The notes: generated by a model not told the origin, from the sequence alone. A stretch of DNA of 19,729 nt from Pasteurellaceae bacterium (GCA_900756875.1 CAAELW010000059.1:1-19729); one strand, 5' to 3'; shown: positions 8,597 to 16,380, numbered from the stretch's first letter. Translations and numbers: made by a program.

Positions 8597-9898
8597 ATGC
8601 AAATTACATTATCAACGGCTCCCGCTTCGGAGAGTTGGGGCAAAAATGCCATTTTAAGTTTTAATCAAGATCAAGCCGTTATTCATCTTAAAGATGATGA
8701 AAAATCTAACCTTGTTTTAGTCCAAAAAGCCGCACGTAAGTTACGTGGACAAGGTATTAAAGACGTTGAGCTTGTGGGGGATGCATGGGAATTAGAAAAT
8801 TGCTGGGCATTTTATCAAGGTTTTTACTCGGCGAAACAAGATTACGCAATTGAGTTTCCTCATTTGGATGACGAGCCACAAGATGAGTTATTAGCGCGTA
8901 TTGAATGTGGTGATTTTGTACGTGGAATTATTAATGAACCAGCCGAAACACTGACGCCAGTTAAATTAGCGGAGCGCGCAGCTGAGTTTATTTCAAAACA
9001 AGCTGAAAATTATGCCGATAAAAGTGCGGTCAGTTTTCAAATCATTTCTGGTGAAGCGTTAAAAGAGCAAGGTTACCATGGGATCTTTACTGTGGGTCGT
9101 GGTTCTATTAATCCACCAGCTATGTTGCAATTAGATTTTAACCCGACTAATGATCCGAATGCGCCGGTATTAGCGTGCTTGGTTGGTAAAGGTATCACTT
9201 TTGACAGTGGCGGTTATAGCATCAAACCAAGTGATGGCATGAGCACCATGCGTACTGATATGGGCGGCGCTGCATTATTAATAGGTGCGTTAGGATTTGC
9301 CATTGCGAACGGTTTAAATCAACGTGTAAAACTCTATCTATGCTGTGCAGAAAACTTGGTGAGTGGTAATGCGTTTAAATTAGGTGATATCATCACGTAT
9401 AAAAATGGTGTAACCGCTGAGATTTTAAATACTGATGCAGAAGGCCGTTTAGTATTGGCGGATGGCTTAATTGAAGCCGATAGTCAAAATCCACAATTTA
9501 TTGTTGATTGTGCAACCTTAACGGGGGCGGCGAAAGTGGCGGTGGGTAATGATTACCACAGCGTGCTTTCTATGGATGATGCGTTGGTAAATAGCTTATT
9601 CCAAGCTGCGAAAGAAGAAAATGAACCATTCTGGCGTTTGCCTTTTGAAGAGTTCCATCGTAGCCAAATCACTTCTTCTTTTGCTGATATTGCAAATACA
9701 GGTACAGCGCCAGTTGTCGCGGGCGCAAGTACTGCAACAGCATTTTTATCGTATTTTGTGAAAAACTATCAACAACGTTGGTTGCATATTGATTGTTCGG
9801 CCACTTATCGTAAATCAGGTAGTGATTTATGGGCGGTTGGTGCAACCGGAATTGGTGTGAAAACTTTAGCAAATTTATTAGTAACGAAAGCAAGTTAA
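8597..9898 (+). CDS. pepB: Aminopeptidase B (M17 leucyl aminopeptidase family)
   Basis: A 433-residue cytosolic dimetal aminopeptidase that removes N-terminal residues from peptides. Metal and catalytic residues are all in place: Lys198 in VGKGI, Asp203 in TFDSGG, Lys210, Asp221 in RTDMGGA, and Asp280/Glu282 in the M17 signature NTDAEGRL (278-285). The length matches PepB (about 430) rather than the longer PepA (about 500). ATG at 8597 follows a strong AAAGGAG at 8581-8587. It lies 18 nt after rffG, so it may receive transcription from the glycan cluster, and 10 nt before ndk. It contains one exact uptake signal, marking the return of core-genome character. Confidence 0.96.
   Translation: MQITLSTAPASESWGKNAILSFNQDQAVIHLKDDEKSNLVLVQKAARKLRGQGIKDVELVGDAWELENCWAFYQGFYSAKQDYAIEFPHLDDEPQDELLARIECGDFVRGIINEPAETLTPVKLAERAAEFISKQAENYADKSAVSFQIISGEALKEQGYHGIFTVGRGSINPPAMLQLDFNPTNDPNAPVLACLVGKGITFDSGGYSIKPSDGMSTMRTDMGGAALLIGALGFAIANGLNQRVKLYLCCAENLVSGNAFKLGDIITYKNGVTAEILNTDAEGRLVLADGLIEADSQNPQFIVDCATLTGAAKVAVGNDYHSVLSMDDALVNSLFQAAKEENEPFWRLPFEEFHRSQITSSFADIANTGTAPVVAGASTATAFLSYFVKNYQQRWLHIDCSATYRKSGSDLWAVGATGIGVKTLANLLVTKAS
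9022..9030 (+). repeat. DNA uptake signal sequence (Hin-type core)
   Basis: Exact AAGTGCGGT inside pepB. It is the first exact copy in the window; none lies in the glycan cluster to its left. Confidence 0.9.
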
Positions 9899-9908
9899 GT
9901 AGGATTTT

Positions 9909-10328
9909 ATGACAGAACGTACTTTTTCAATTATCAAACCCGATGCAGTAAAGCGTCATTTAATTGGTGCTATTTTAGGGCGTTTTGAATCTCAAGGATT
10001 CCGTGTTGTTGCGCTTAAAATGGTACAATTAACTAAAGAACAAGCGGAAGGTTTCTATGCGGAACACCAAGGCAAACCGTTTTTTGAGCCGTTGGTGGAG
10101 TATATGCTCTCTGGTCCGATGGTGGTTTCTGTGTTGGAAAAAGAAAATGCCGTGAAAGATTACCGCACTTTGATTGGTGCAACGAATCCGGCTGAGGCGG
10201 CGGAAGGCACTATCCGTAAAGACTTCGCGTTAAGTCAGCGTGAAAATTCTGTTCATGGTTCTGATAGCGTTGAAAGTGCAAAACGAGAAATTGCGTATTT
10301 CTTCGTAGATTCAGAAATCCAACCATAA
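9909..10328 (+). CDS. ndk: Nucleoside diphosphate kinase
   Basis: A 139-residue protein, the standard bacterial Ndk size, which phosphorylates nucleoside diphosphates through a phosphohistidine. The sequence begins [13 protein letters not shown], with Lys10 in the nucleotide site, and the active-site His116 lies in ENSVHGSDS (residues 112-119). It starts 10 nt after pepB and ends just before a strong hairpin terminator, so pepB-ndk is probably an operon. Confidence 0.98.
   Translation: MTERTFSIIKPDAVKRHLIGAILGRFESQGFRVVALKMVQLTKEQAEGFYAEHQGKPFFEPLVEYMLSGPMVVSVLEKENAVKDYRTLIGATNPAEAAEGTIRKDFALSQRENSVHGSDSVESAKREIAYFFVDSEIQP
10162..10170 (-). repeat. DNA uptake signal sequence (Hin-type core)
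   Basis: Exact ACCGCACTT (complement of AAGTGCGGT) inside ndk; the flanking AT-rich extension is only partial. Confidence 0.85.
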
Positions 10329-10341
10329 TTCATTTCTATAA

Positions 10342-10377
10342 AAAAGCACTTAGTGAATCGCTAAGTGCTTTTATTTT
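10342..10377. terminator. Bidirectional rho-independent terminator between ndk and the convergent ABC genes
   Basis: A perfect 12-bp stem pairs 10342-10353 (AAAAGCACTTAG) with 10361-10372 around a 7-nt loop. It is flanked by A-rich sequence on the left and TTTATTTTTA on the right, so it can end transcription on both strands. The convergent ATPase gene stops at 10377, inside the T-rich side. Confidence 0.9.
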
Positions 10378-11108
10378 TATTGCTTTTCAATTTTTGAGAT
10401 AGTCTTTTTCATTGGATCAATTTTAGCCCGAATGTGAAAGGCTTTTGCCAAATTCTCCGCATTTAACACGGCTTGCGTTTCACCTACAGCTAACAATTTT
10501 CCTTTATCTAATAGAACAATTTCATCACAAAATTGATAAGCCAATGAAAGGTGATGAATGGCAACAACACACGTATGTTGTGGTGTGAGTGATTGAAGCT
10601 GTTCCATCATATCAATTTGATAATAAGGGTCGAGTGGTGCAATCGGCTCATCGACTAATAAAACAGGAGATTCTTTAATGCAGCAGCGGGCGAGTTGTAC
10701 ACGCGCTTTTTCGCCCCCTGAAAGTTGTTGAAATGGCTTATCGAGTAAATGAGTTACCGCAAATTTTTCTGAAAACGCTTGAATTTTTGACCGCTCTTTT
10801 TCTTTTGGTAATGGAGCTGCCAAGCCTAACGCAATTACATCATAAACGGATAAATCCCAATGAATTTGCGTATTTTGTGCAAGATAAGCAATGTGTTGGC
10901 TTTTTTCAGTCGCATTCATTTTACTTAATGGCTGATCATCAAACCAAACCTCTCCTTGTTTTAGGGGCAAGATACCTGCAATGGTTTTTAATAAGGTAGA
11001 TTTCCCCGCACCATTGGCGCCCATAATGCCGATCAATTTACCTGATGGAAGCGTACAGTTGATGTCATTTAAGCAATAGGATTGGGTGAGTTTTTCAATT
11101 CTAATCAT
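10377..11108 (-). CDS. ABC transporter ATP-binding protein, FecE/BtuD type
   Basis: A 243-residue ATPase that would power a FecCD/BtuC-type importer from the cytoplasmic side. Walker A GANGAGKST is at residues 30-38, the Q-loop glutamine at 78, the signature LSGGE at 129-133, Walker B VLLVDEP at 149-155, and the H-loop within AIHHLS around 185. It overlaps the permease gene by 8 nt (ATG inside the permease's last codons), so the two are translationally coupled. Substrate class is iron-siderophore, heme, molybdate-type oxyanion or cobalamin; the ATPase itself does not discriminate. Confidence 0.93.
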   Translation of the reverse strand: MIRIEKLTQSYCLNDINCTLPSGKLIGIMGANGAGKSTLLKTIAGILPLKQGEVWFDDQPLSKMNATEKSQHIAYLAQNTQIHWDLSVYDVIALGLAAPLPKEKERSKIQAFSEKFAVTHLLDKPFQQLSGGEKARVQLARCCIKESPVLLVDEPIAPLDPYYQIDMMEQLQSLTPQHTCVVAIHHLSLAYQFCDEIVLLDKGKLLAVGETQAVLNAENLAKAFHIRAKIDPMKKTISKIEKQ

Positions 11109-12078
11109 AGATTTTTCTCTGTTGCGTTAATAACATCCAAATCAAACAAGGCGCACCGATAAGTGCAGTCAATGTGCCGATGTAAATATGTGAGAACAGC
11201 GGGATATATAAAATGGCTAAATCGGCCAATAATAGCAATAACGCCCCAATTAATGCACTGGTGAGATAAAGCTGTGATGGGCGAACTTTCAGTAAGATAC
11301 GGGCGAAGTGTGGCGCGATTAAGCCGATAAAACCAATGGTGCCGGTTTGAGGAATGGTTGCGCCAACTAATAAGGCCACACCAAAGGTGCTGATGAAAAA
11401 GCTACGTTTCGGATCCACGCCCATGGTGCTCGCCGTTTCTTCACCAAAGGTGAGCAAATCTAAGTATCGGCGAGTGTGGTATAAACAGAAAATTCCCGCC
11501 AGAACAATCGGGAGTGAAATAAGCAAGGTATCTAATTTTGCCCACATCAACGAGCCTTGTAGCCAACGATAAAGTTCGGCTAATGCCCACGGGCTTTCCG
11601 CGTTAGAAAGCAGTAATGCAATTGCTGATCCAAGCAACATATTGACCGCTAAGCCGCTTAGAATCATCATCGTGGTGCCGTAGTTTTTGGCGATCAAATA
11701 CACGATTAAAAAACTTAAAAGCGCCCCAATTACTCCTCCGGCTAAGAGCAGTGAAAATGGCACGGCAAAATAATAAAGAATAAATACACTAGCCGCTGTT
11801 GCGCCAGAACTACTACCAAGTAAGCCCGGACTCGCCAATGGATTTTGGAAAATGCCTTGCATCGCATTGCCGGCAATCGCGAGACTTGCTCCCGTCAATA
11901 AAGCCAAACCAATGCGTGGAAAACGAATATCCCACAGCACCATCGAACGCATATCCGTGAGTACGCCATCCGCATTTTTGAGATGGGCGAAATCGCCGAG
12001 CTGATGATAAATCGAAAAGCCGCTAATCAACAGCAACGCGAAGAAAAGTGCGGTATTTAATTTGAGTGTTTTGGTCAA
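11101..12078 (-). CDS. FecCD/BtuC-family ABC transporter permease
   Basis: A 325-residue inner-membrane permease with about ten hydrophobic helices. The family signatures are RFPR (52-55), GNAMQGIFQNPLASPGLLG (70-88) and GFIGLIAPHFAR in the C-terminal half, the segment that contacts the ATPase. Two copies dimerise to form the import channel. The start is TTG at 12078, preceded on the minus strand by AGGAA with 8-nt spacing. An in-frame TGA two codons upstream rules out an earlier start, and the next Met (about residue 43) would remove the first helix. The gap to the upstream binding-protein gene is filled by a repeat element, unlike the tight packing expected of such operons. Confidence 0.94.
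   Translation of the reverse strand: MTKTLKLNTALFFALLLISGFSIYHQLGDFAHLKNADGVLTDMRSMVLWDIRFPRIGLALLTGASLAIAGNAMQGIFQNPLASPGLLGSSSGATAASVFILYYFAVPFSLLLAGGVIGALLSFLIVYLIAKNYGTTMMILSGLAVNMLLGSAIALLLSNAESPWALAELYRWLQGSLMWAKLDTLLISLPIVLAGIFCLYHTRRYLDLLTFGEETASTMGVDPKRSFFISTFGVALLVGATIPQTGTIGFIGLIAPHFARILLKVRPSQLYLTSALIGALLLLLADLAILYIPLFSHIYIGTLTALIGAPCLIWMLLTQQRKIYD
12046..12054 (+). repeat. DNA uptake signal sequence (Hin-type core)
   Basis: Exact AAGTGCGGT, followed by ATTTAATTT, at the N-terminal coding end of the permease gene. Confidence 0.9.
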
Positions 12079-12141
12079 TGATCAATTTCCTATGTAATCC
12101 AAATATCATTTGTTAATTTGATTTTGTCAAATCTCCCCTAA

Positions 12142-12260
12142 CCCCTCTTTGCTAAAGAGGGGATTACAGTGTAGGGATTTATAATTCTGATGTTTTATTC
12201 TAATCATTTATACATAAAAGCTGTAAATACATTATCTTGGGCTAATTTAATCATGCAATT
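12142..12260. repeat. Tandem repeat unit 1
   Basis: This unit begins with the hairpin CCCCTCTTTGCTAAAGAGGG and continues through AT-rich sequence to the next hairpin. It is homologous over its full length to unit 2, with the main differences being short indels after ATTCTGAT and after ACATAAA. Confidence 0.85.
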
Positions 12261-12378
12261 CCTCTCTTTAGTAGAGAGGGTGGGATTATAGTGTTAAGAT
12301 TTATAATTCTGATATTCTAATCATTTATACATAAAGACATATAAATATGTCATCTAGGGTTAATTTAGTAATGAAATT
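12261..12378. repeat. Tandem repeat unit 2
   Basis: This unit begins with the diverged hairpin CCTCTCTTTAGTAGAGAGG and ends at the third hairpin. The internal hairpin is less conserved than the two outer ones, which remain perfect complements of each other. Confidence 0.85.
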
Positions 12379-12422
12379 CCCCTCTTTAGCAAAGAGGGGT
12401 TAGGGGAGATTTGTCAGCTACA

Positions 12423-13208
12423 TTATTTTAACTGTTGATAAATCTTCTCTGCCCCTTGCCACACGCCGTGATCGAAGCAATAGGTATATTTCATCGGGAT
12501 GCTGACAAGCGGTTGGTTTTTGAAAAAATCTTGCAACATAGGGTGGTGCAGTAATTCAGCTTGTGCATTGTAACCTTGTTTGTCAGTCAGAGAAATCAGT
12601 ACATTCGGTTGGCTTAAAATCACTTTTTCTAACGAGAAATTTTGTGCGGTAAGTGGCGTTTTTAACGGGGTTAATCCGAGTAAATTTAACAGCACAGGAT
12701 ATTGCGGATAGTAACTCTCTACCACACCAGTTTCTGACAAAATTAGTGTGTCGGTAAGCGGTCGATTTAAGTGAAAGTTTTGCGATTTGAGTTTTGTTAC
12801 TAAATCAGCCGCCTTTTGCTCATTACCCAGTTGTTTGCCTAATTCTAGAATCAGCGCAAATAATTCATCAGGCGTTTGTGGGCTGTCGTTAATTGGGATG
12901 ATTTTCACACCAAGCTTTTTCAGCTCTGTGACTAATTGCGGATAAAAGGTTTCGTTAATTAGAATGGTTTTATCTAAATAGGGCAATAATTCCGTTAATT
13001 GCGGCTCCAGTACAGGTTTGTCGGTATTGATTTTATCCAACATCATCAACGGTTTTTTCGAATAAGGCGATTGAGCAGCAATTTGCGAAGGCTCAGCCAG
13101 TTCGATAAGCAGCCTGTCGCTGCAAAGCGTGAGCGAGACAAATTGTTCCGAAGCCAGAGCGGTAAACGGAAGGAAAAGTGCGGTTAAAATTAAGCGAGTT
13201 TTTTGCAT
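12423..13208 (-). CDS. Periplasmic substrate-binding protein of the BtuF/FepB-like family
   Basis: A 261-residue exported protein. Residues 1-19 form a signal peptide (basic start, hydrophobic core, TALA then Ser20); there is no lipobox, so it should be free in the periplasm. Residues about 22 onward resemble the helical-backbone metal-receptor family (VSLTLCSDRLLIELAEPSQI, then ILINETFYPQLVTELKKLGVKIIPI). It would collect the ligand released by the TonB-dependent receptor and deliver it to the FecCD-type permease. The ATG at 13208 has no evident Shine-Dalgarno sequence. The gene contains one exact Haemophilus-type uptake signal and one Actinobacillus-type 9-mer. The ligand is not evident: cobalamin/corrinoid, ferric chelate or heme are all possible. 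Confidence 0.86.
   Translation of the reverse strand: MQKTRLILTALFLPFTALASEQFVSLTLCSDRLLIELAEPSQIAAQSPYSKKPLMMLDKINTDKPVLEPQLTELLPYLDKTILINETFYPQLVTELKKLGVKIIPINDSPQTPDELFALILELGKQLGNEQKAADLVTKLKSQNFHLNRPLTDTLILSETGVVESYYPQYPVLLNLLGLTPLKTPLTAQNFSLEKVILSQPNVLISLTDKQGYNAQAELLHHPMLQDFFKNQPLVSIPMKYTYCFDHGVWQGAEKIYQQLK
13176..13184 (+). repeat. DNA uptake signal sequence (Hin-type core)
   Basis: Exact AAGTGCGGT followed by TAAAATT and a second AT-rich block one helical turn further, within the signal-peptide codons of the binding protein. Confidence 0.9.
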
Positions 13209-13209
13209 A

Positions 13210-13229
13210 GTGATAATGATACGCTACGC
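13210..13229. promoter_or_regulatory. Partial Fur-box-like sequence before the binding-protein gene
   Basis: TGATAATGAT at 13211-13220 matches the left half of the 19-bp Fur consensus well, but the right half (ACGCTACGC) does not. It lies within 20 nt of the binding-protein start. A weak hint of iron control only. Confidence 0.25.
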
Positions 13230-13241
13230 TATCAATAATGT

Positions 13242-13263
13242 AAAAAGGCGTGCTAAGCACGCC
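13242..13263 (-). terminator. Rho-independent terminator after the TonB-dependent receptor gene
   Basis: On the minus strand GGCGTGC, loop TTA, GCACGCC is followed by TTTTT: a perfect 7-bp GC-rich stem (13247-13253 with 13257-13263). It starts 19 nt after the receptor stop and ends about 33 nt before the binding-protein start, leaving little room for a separate promoter. The ABC genes may therefore be expressed by partial read-through. Confidence 0.85.
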
Positions 13264-13281
13264 CTTGTTAGTGAGTAATAA

Positions 13282-15234
13282 TTAGAACGATCCTTTCAAC
13301 CCAACGTAAACATTACGTCCGTCCTGGCCGTATCTTGTGATACTTTCGTATTTTTTATCAAATAGATTATTTAGATTAAGATAAATATTCACATTGTCAG
13401 TCAATTGATAATTCGCTCCGATATTAACTAACGTATAAGATGGCAGTTTTACTCCTTTATATTGAGTATAGCTTGGTGCTGGACCATAGTAATCATCAGT
13501 CCGTTTCCCAACATAACTGATATTTGCATTTGTACCTAGTTTTTCCGTAACTTGGTATGCTAAACCTACGTTAGCAGTATGTTTTGGGCGGCGGGTCAAT
13601 TCAATACCTTTGCTATCTTTAGTCTGTGTATAAGTGTAGTTAGCATAAGCGTTTAAATCTTTGGTTAATTTTCCTGTGTAAACTAATTCAATACCTTTTA
13701 CTTTAGTTTTTCCTTCAAGATTGATAACGCCTGTCCAAGTTGGGTTGTTTGCGATAAAGTTTCTTACATTACGAGTAAAGTAAGTTATATCAAGGCTGTG
13801 ATTTTTATTTGTAGTTTCCATTAATAGCCCAAACTCACCACCTAAACTTTTTGCTGGTTTCAAATTTGGATTGGCACGATATGTTCCTGAATAACCGTAA
13901 TATTCAACTAAACTTGGATTTTGAATTGATGATCCAAAACTTGCATGGGGACGGACATTTGGAGATAAACGATAAGCACCTGCAATACGTCCAGTAAATG
14001 CATTTTCAAATTGTGAATTTTCAGTAAAGCGACCGCTTACAGAGATATTGTGATCATCTTCTGTAAATAGGTGATATTCGGTTGCAATACTTTTTTCTGT
14101 TAGTTTTTTCTCATCTCTTGGTGTAAATGTTGTGGAATCATAAGTTGCTCGTTGGTATTCTGCCAGAATACTTACACCTTGTTTGATATTACCTTCACGA
14201 TCGAAATTAATATCTAATTGATAGTTTGCACTTTGTTTTTTAGCATCGTACGCAGAGTATGGATTTGAGTATGGGTACAAATCAAACGTATCATTATCCG
14301 TTTTGATATGGCTAATACTTATTTTATGTTTGAAAAGTTCTTTATCATTTCCGACATATCCACTTAATTTAAATAGTGTTTCTCGCGTATGGGCTCGATC
14401 ATCGTATGCTGTTTCTTGCTCAAATTGACGAGAATCATTGTCATAATGCACTGTTTTTGAAGAATGGGATGTTAAAAGTTCTATACCTTTGTTGCTGTCA
14501 TCGTATCCTAAACGTAGAGATACATTATCACGATGAAATTTATCTTTTTCAGTATGTCCACCTGTTACAAATGGGGTTCCTGTTGGTGATGTGTAATAAA
14601 ACTTATTTGAGCTTAATGCAGAAATACCACTTGTACGATGGCTATCGCCGTGCAAAGAATAATAGAATCCATCATTATGACCAGAAATTGTCAAAGATGC
14701 ATCACGAGTTCTATGTGAACCTGTACCAAAATCAAAATCTACATTAAATGGTTTATCTTTGTATAATCCACTTTTGGTTGTGATATAGATCACTCCACCC
14801 ATTGCATCGCTTCCCCAAAGAGCAGATTGTTCTCCACGTAATACTTCAATACGTTCAATATTGCTAAGTGTTAATCCACCAAAGTCATATCCCAAATTAT
14901 TGGTAGGTTTCATTTTAACTCCATCAATAATTACTGCAGTCTGGTTCGAGTTTGCACCGCGTAAGAAAAGACTGGTTAATGTTCCTCTTCCACCATTTGC
15001 ACCCATTGCCACACCTGGAACAGTTTTCAACACATCACTCACATAAGTTGCATTACGTTCTGAAAAATCTTTCTCAGTTAAAACAGTAACAGATGAAGCT
15101 GTTTGATCTTGGTTTACTGGGGTGGCGTAAGCTGAATAAACATGAATTGGTTCAAGTTGAATTTCTTTTTCCTCAGCCGCCGCTAATGCTGGAATCGCTA
15201 ATAAAATCGCGGAAGTAATCACATTTTTTTTCAT
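13282..15234 (-). CDS. TonB-dependent outer-membrane receptor, BtuB-like
   Basis: A 650-residue outer-membrane barrel. It has a signal peptide ending near residue 20 (ALAAA/EEK), a TonB-box-like EPIHVYSAY segment around 28-36, and a plug domain about 45-155 with the hallmark pattern VLKTVPGV, LFLRGANSNQTAVIIDGV and IERIEVLRGEQSALWGSDAMGGVIYITT. A 22-strand barrel ends in NNLFDKKYES and a terminal Phe (GLKGSF). The plug resembles BtuB more than classical catechol-siderophore receptors. Downstream genes on the same strand encode a matching periplasmic binding protein and ABC importer, so ligand passes outer membrane, periplasm, inner membrane in sequence. Ribosome site AGGGA precedes ATG 15234. 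No cobalamin riboswitch is recognisable upstream, so cobalamin is not assured; iron chelates or heme remain possible. Confidence 0.93.
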   Translation of the reverse strand: MKKNVITSAILLAIPALAAAEEKEIQLEPIHVYSAYATPVNQDQTASSVTVLTEKDFSERNATYVSDVLKTVPGVAMGANGGRGTLTSLFLRGANSNQTAVIIDGVKMKPTNNLGYDFGGLTLSNIERIEVLRGEQSALWGSDAMGGVIYITTKSGLYKDKPFNVDFDFGTGSHRTRDASLTISGHNDGFYYSLHGDSHRTSGISALSSNKFYYTSPTGTPFVTGGHTEKDKFHRDNVSLRLGYDDSNKGIELLTSHSSKTVHYDNDSRQFEQETAYDDRAHTRETLFKLSGYVGNDKELFKHKISISHIKTDNDTFDLYPYSNPYSAYDAKKQSANYQLDINFDREGNIKQGVSILAEYQRATYDSTTFTPRDEKKLTEKSIATEYHLFTEDDHNISVSGRFTENSQFENAFTGRIAGAYRLSPNVRPHASFGSSIQNPSLVEYYGYSGTYRANPNLKPAKSLGGEFGLLMETTNKNHSLDITYFTRNVRNFIANNPTWTGVINLEGKTKVKGIELVYTGKLTKDLNAYANYTYTQTKDSKGIELTRRPKHTANVGLAYQVTEKLGTNANISYVGKRTDDYYGPAPSYTQYKGVKLPSYTLVNIGANYQLTDNVNIYLNLNNLFDKKYESITRYGQDGRNVYVGLKGSF

Positions 15235-15266
15235 TTTAAAATCCCTAGGGTAAAAGTCTGTATAAA

Positions 15267-15316
15267 ATCGCCAGCAGTTTACACATTAGAGGCTTGGCGC
15301 GCAAACTTCTGGCGAT
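15267..15316 (-). promoter_or_regulatory. Dyad in the leader of the TonB-receptor gene
   Basis: ATCGCCAGCAGTTT at 15267-15280 pairs with AAACTTCTGGCGAT at 15303-15316, with one mismatch, around a 22-nt loop that includes GGCTTGGCGCGC. No T-run follows, so it is not a typical terminator. It lies 33-82 nt upstream of the receptor start and could be a leader RNA structure or an operator. I could not match it to a known riboswitch. Confidence 0.45.
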
Positions 15317-15380
15317 GAAAATAACTCATCATCAAAATGAATGAAATTTAAGAGAAATAAAAAATTTAAGGATTTTTCTG

Positions 15381-15389
15381 ACCGCACTT
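15381..15389 (-). repeat. DNA uptake signal sequence (Hin-type, extended)
   Basis: Minus-strand AAGTGCGGT followed by CAGAAAAATCCTTAAATTTT, an excellent match to the extended signal with two phased AT tracts. It is in the glyQ/receptor divergent gap. Confidence 0.95.
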
Positions 15390-15425
15390 TTTCGCCTTTA
15401 TCCGCCTTATAGTTTCAAGTATAAT
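15381..15425 (+). promoter_or_regulatory. Probable glyQ promoter region
   Basis: A perfect -10 hexamer TATAAT lies at 15420-15425, with a weak -35 candidate TTTATC at 15397-15402 (17-nt spacing). This predicts a leader of about 30 nt before glyQ ATG 15462. The divergent gap 15235-15461 therefore serves both glyQ and the receptor gene. Confidence 0.45.
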
Positions 15426-15461
15426 GCCTGTATTTTTCATCACATTGTTATTAAAAAAATT

Positions 15462-16370
15462 ATGAGTACAAAATTCAACGTAAAAACATTCCAAGGCATG
15501 ATTTTAGCCTTGCAAGAATATTGGGCAAATCAAGGCTGTACCGTTGTTCAACCTTTTGATATGGAAGTAGGCGCAGGTACTTCTCACCCCATGACTGCAT
15601 TACGCGCATTAGGCCCAGAGCCGATGGCATTTGCTTATGTGCAACCTTCACGTCGTCCGACCGATGGTCGCTATGGCGAAAACCCAAACCGTTTACAACA
15701 TTACTACCAATTCCAAGTGGTGATTAAACCCTCTCCAGATAACATTCAAGAACTCTATTTAGGTTCCCTTGAAATGCTCGGTTTTGATCCAACACAAAAC
15801 GACATTCGTTTCGTGGAAGATAACTGGGAAAACCCGACCTTAGGGGCTTGGGGTTTAGGCTGGGAAGTGTGGTTAAATGGTATGGAAGTGACCCAATTTA
15901 CCTATTTCCAACAAGTGGGCGGCTTAGAATGTAAACCCGTAACAGGTGAAGTGACTTACGGTTTAGAGCGTTTAGCCATGTACATTCAAGGTGTGGATTC
16001 TGTGTATGACTTAGTTTGGTCTGATGGTCCACTTGGCAAAACCACTTACGGTGATGTATTCCATCAAAATGAAGTGGAGCAATCGACTTACAACTTTGAA
16101 TATGCGGATACCGATTTCTTATTCTACTGCTTCGATCAATACGAAAAAGAGGCGAAAAGCTTATTAGAATTAGAACGTCCGTTACCATTACCGGCTTACG
16201 AGCGCATTTTAAAAGCGGCACACAGCTTCAACTTGTTAGATGCACGTAAAGCGATTTCGGTCACAGAGCGTCAACGCTATATTTTACGCATTCGCGCATT
16301 AACCAAAGGCGTGGCAGAGGCGTACTATGCGAGCCGTGAAGCCTTAGGCTTCCCAGGTTGTAAAAAATAG
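15462..16370 (+). CDS. glyQ: Glycyl-tRNA synthetase alpha subunit
   Basis: A 302-residue protein, matching the roughly 300-residue GlyQ of the heterotetrameric alpha2-beta2 bacterial enzyme, which charges tRNA-Gly in the cytoplasm. Diagnostic segments are [13 protein letters not shown] near the start, [18 protein letters not shown] (residues 37-54) and [17 protein letters not shown] (64-80). The ATG at 15462 has no clear Shine-Dalgarno, but the protein aligns from the start with the family pattern. The beta subunit gene glyS, usually directly downstream in many bacteria, does not appear in the 3.3 kb that follow; from memory H. influenzae also has intervening genes between the two. Confidence 0.98.
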   Translation: MSTKFNVKTFQGMILALQEYWANQGCTVVQPFDMEVGAGTSHPMTALRALGPEPMAFAYVQPSRRPTDGRYGENPNRLQHYYQFQVVIKPSPDNIQELYLGSLEMLGFDPTQNDIRFVEDNWENPTLGAWGLGWEVWLNGMEVTQFTYFQQVGGLECKPVTGEVTYGLERLAMYIQGVDSVYDLVWSDGPLGKTTYGDVFHQNEVEQSTYNFEYADTDFLFYCFDQYEKEAKSLLELERPLPLPAYERILKAAHSFNLLDARKAISVTERQRYILRIRALTKGVAEAYYASREALGFPGCKK

Positions 16371-16380
16371 GCAAAAAACA

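Larger units (their letters stand above)
12128..12413. repeat. MITE-like element: two tandem ~118-bp repeats, three hairpins, perfect 35-bp inverted ends
   Basis: The 35-bp arms at 12128-12162 and 12379-12413 are exact reverse complements. Three related palindromes occur at near-equal spacing: 12142-12162 (9-bp arms, loop GCT), 12261-12279 (7-bp arms CCTCTCT/AGAGAGG) and 12379-12399. The sequence between hairpins 1 and 2 and that between hairpins 2 and 3 are homologous, sharing ATTTATAATTCTGAT and TCTAATCATTTATACATAAA, with small indels. No transposase or obvious target-site duplication is seen. The GC-rich dyads could fold in RNA, so the element could terminate or stabilise transcripts between the binding-protein and permease genes. 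Confidence 0.9.
12079..12422. other. 344-bp gap inside the uptake locus, mostly occupied by a repeat element
   Basis: There is no gene here. Positions 12128-12413 are the tandem/inverted repeat element described separately. The remaining 49 nt beside the permease hold its ribosome binding site, and only 9 nt separate the element from the binding-protein stop codon. Confidence 0.9.

Noticed and set aside
12128..12413. A CRISPR array
   Set aside because: There are only two and a bit repeats of about 118 bp that are homologous along their whole length, with no unique spacers between short repeats.
12128..12413. A complete insertion sequence
   Set aside because: The terminal inverted repeats are striking, but no transposase reading frame fits in 286 bp.
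14376..14747. A 123-residue plus-strand frame opposite the receptor gene
   Set aside because: It is antisense to well-supported TonB-receptor coding sequence and has a composition typical of a shadow frame.
15235..15461. A cobalamin riboswitch upstream of the BtuB-like receptor
   Set aside because: No B12-box-like sequence or multi-helix core could be found; only a single imperfect dyad is visible.
15898..16221. A 107-residue minus-strand frame opposite glyQ
   Set aside because: glyQ is unmistakable on the plus strand, and the antisense translation has no recognisable features.
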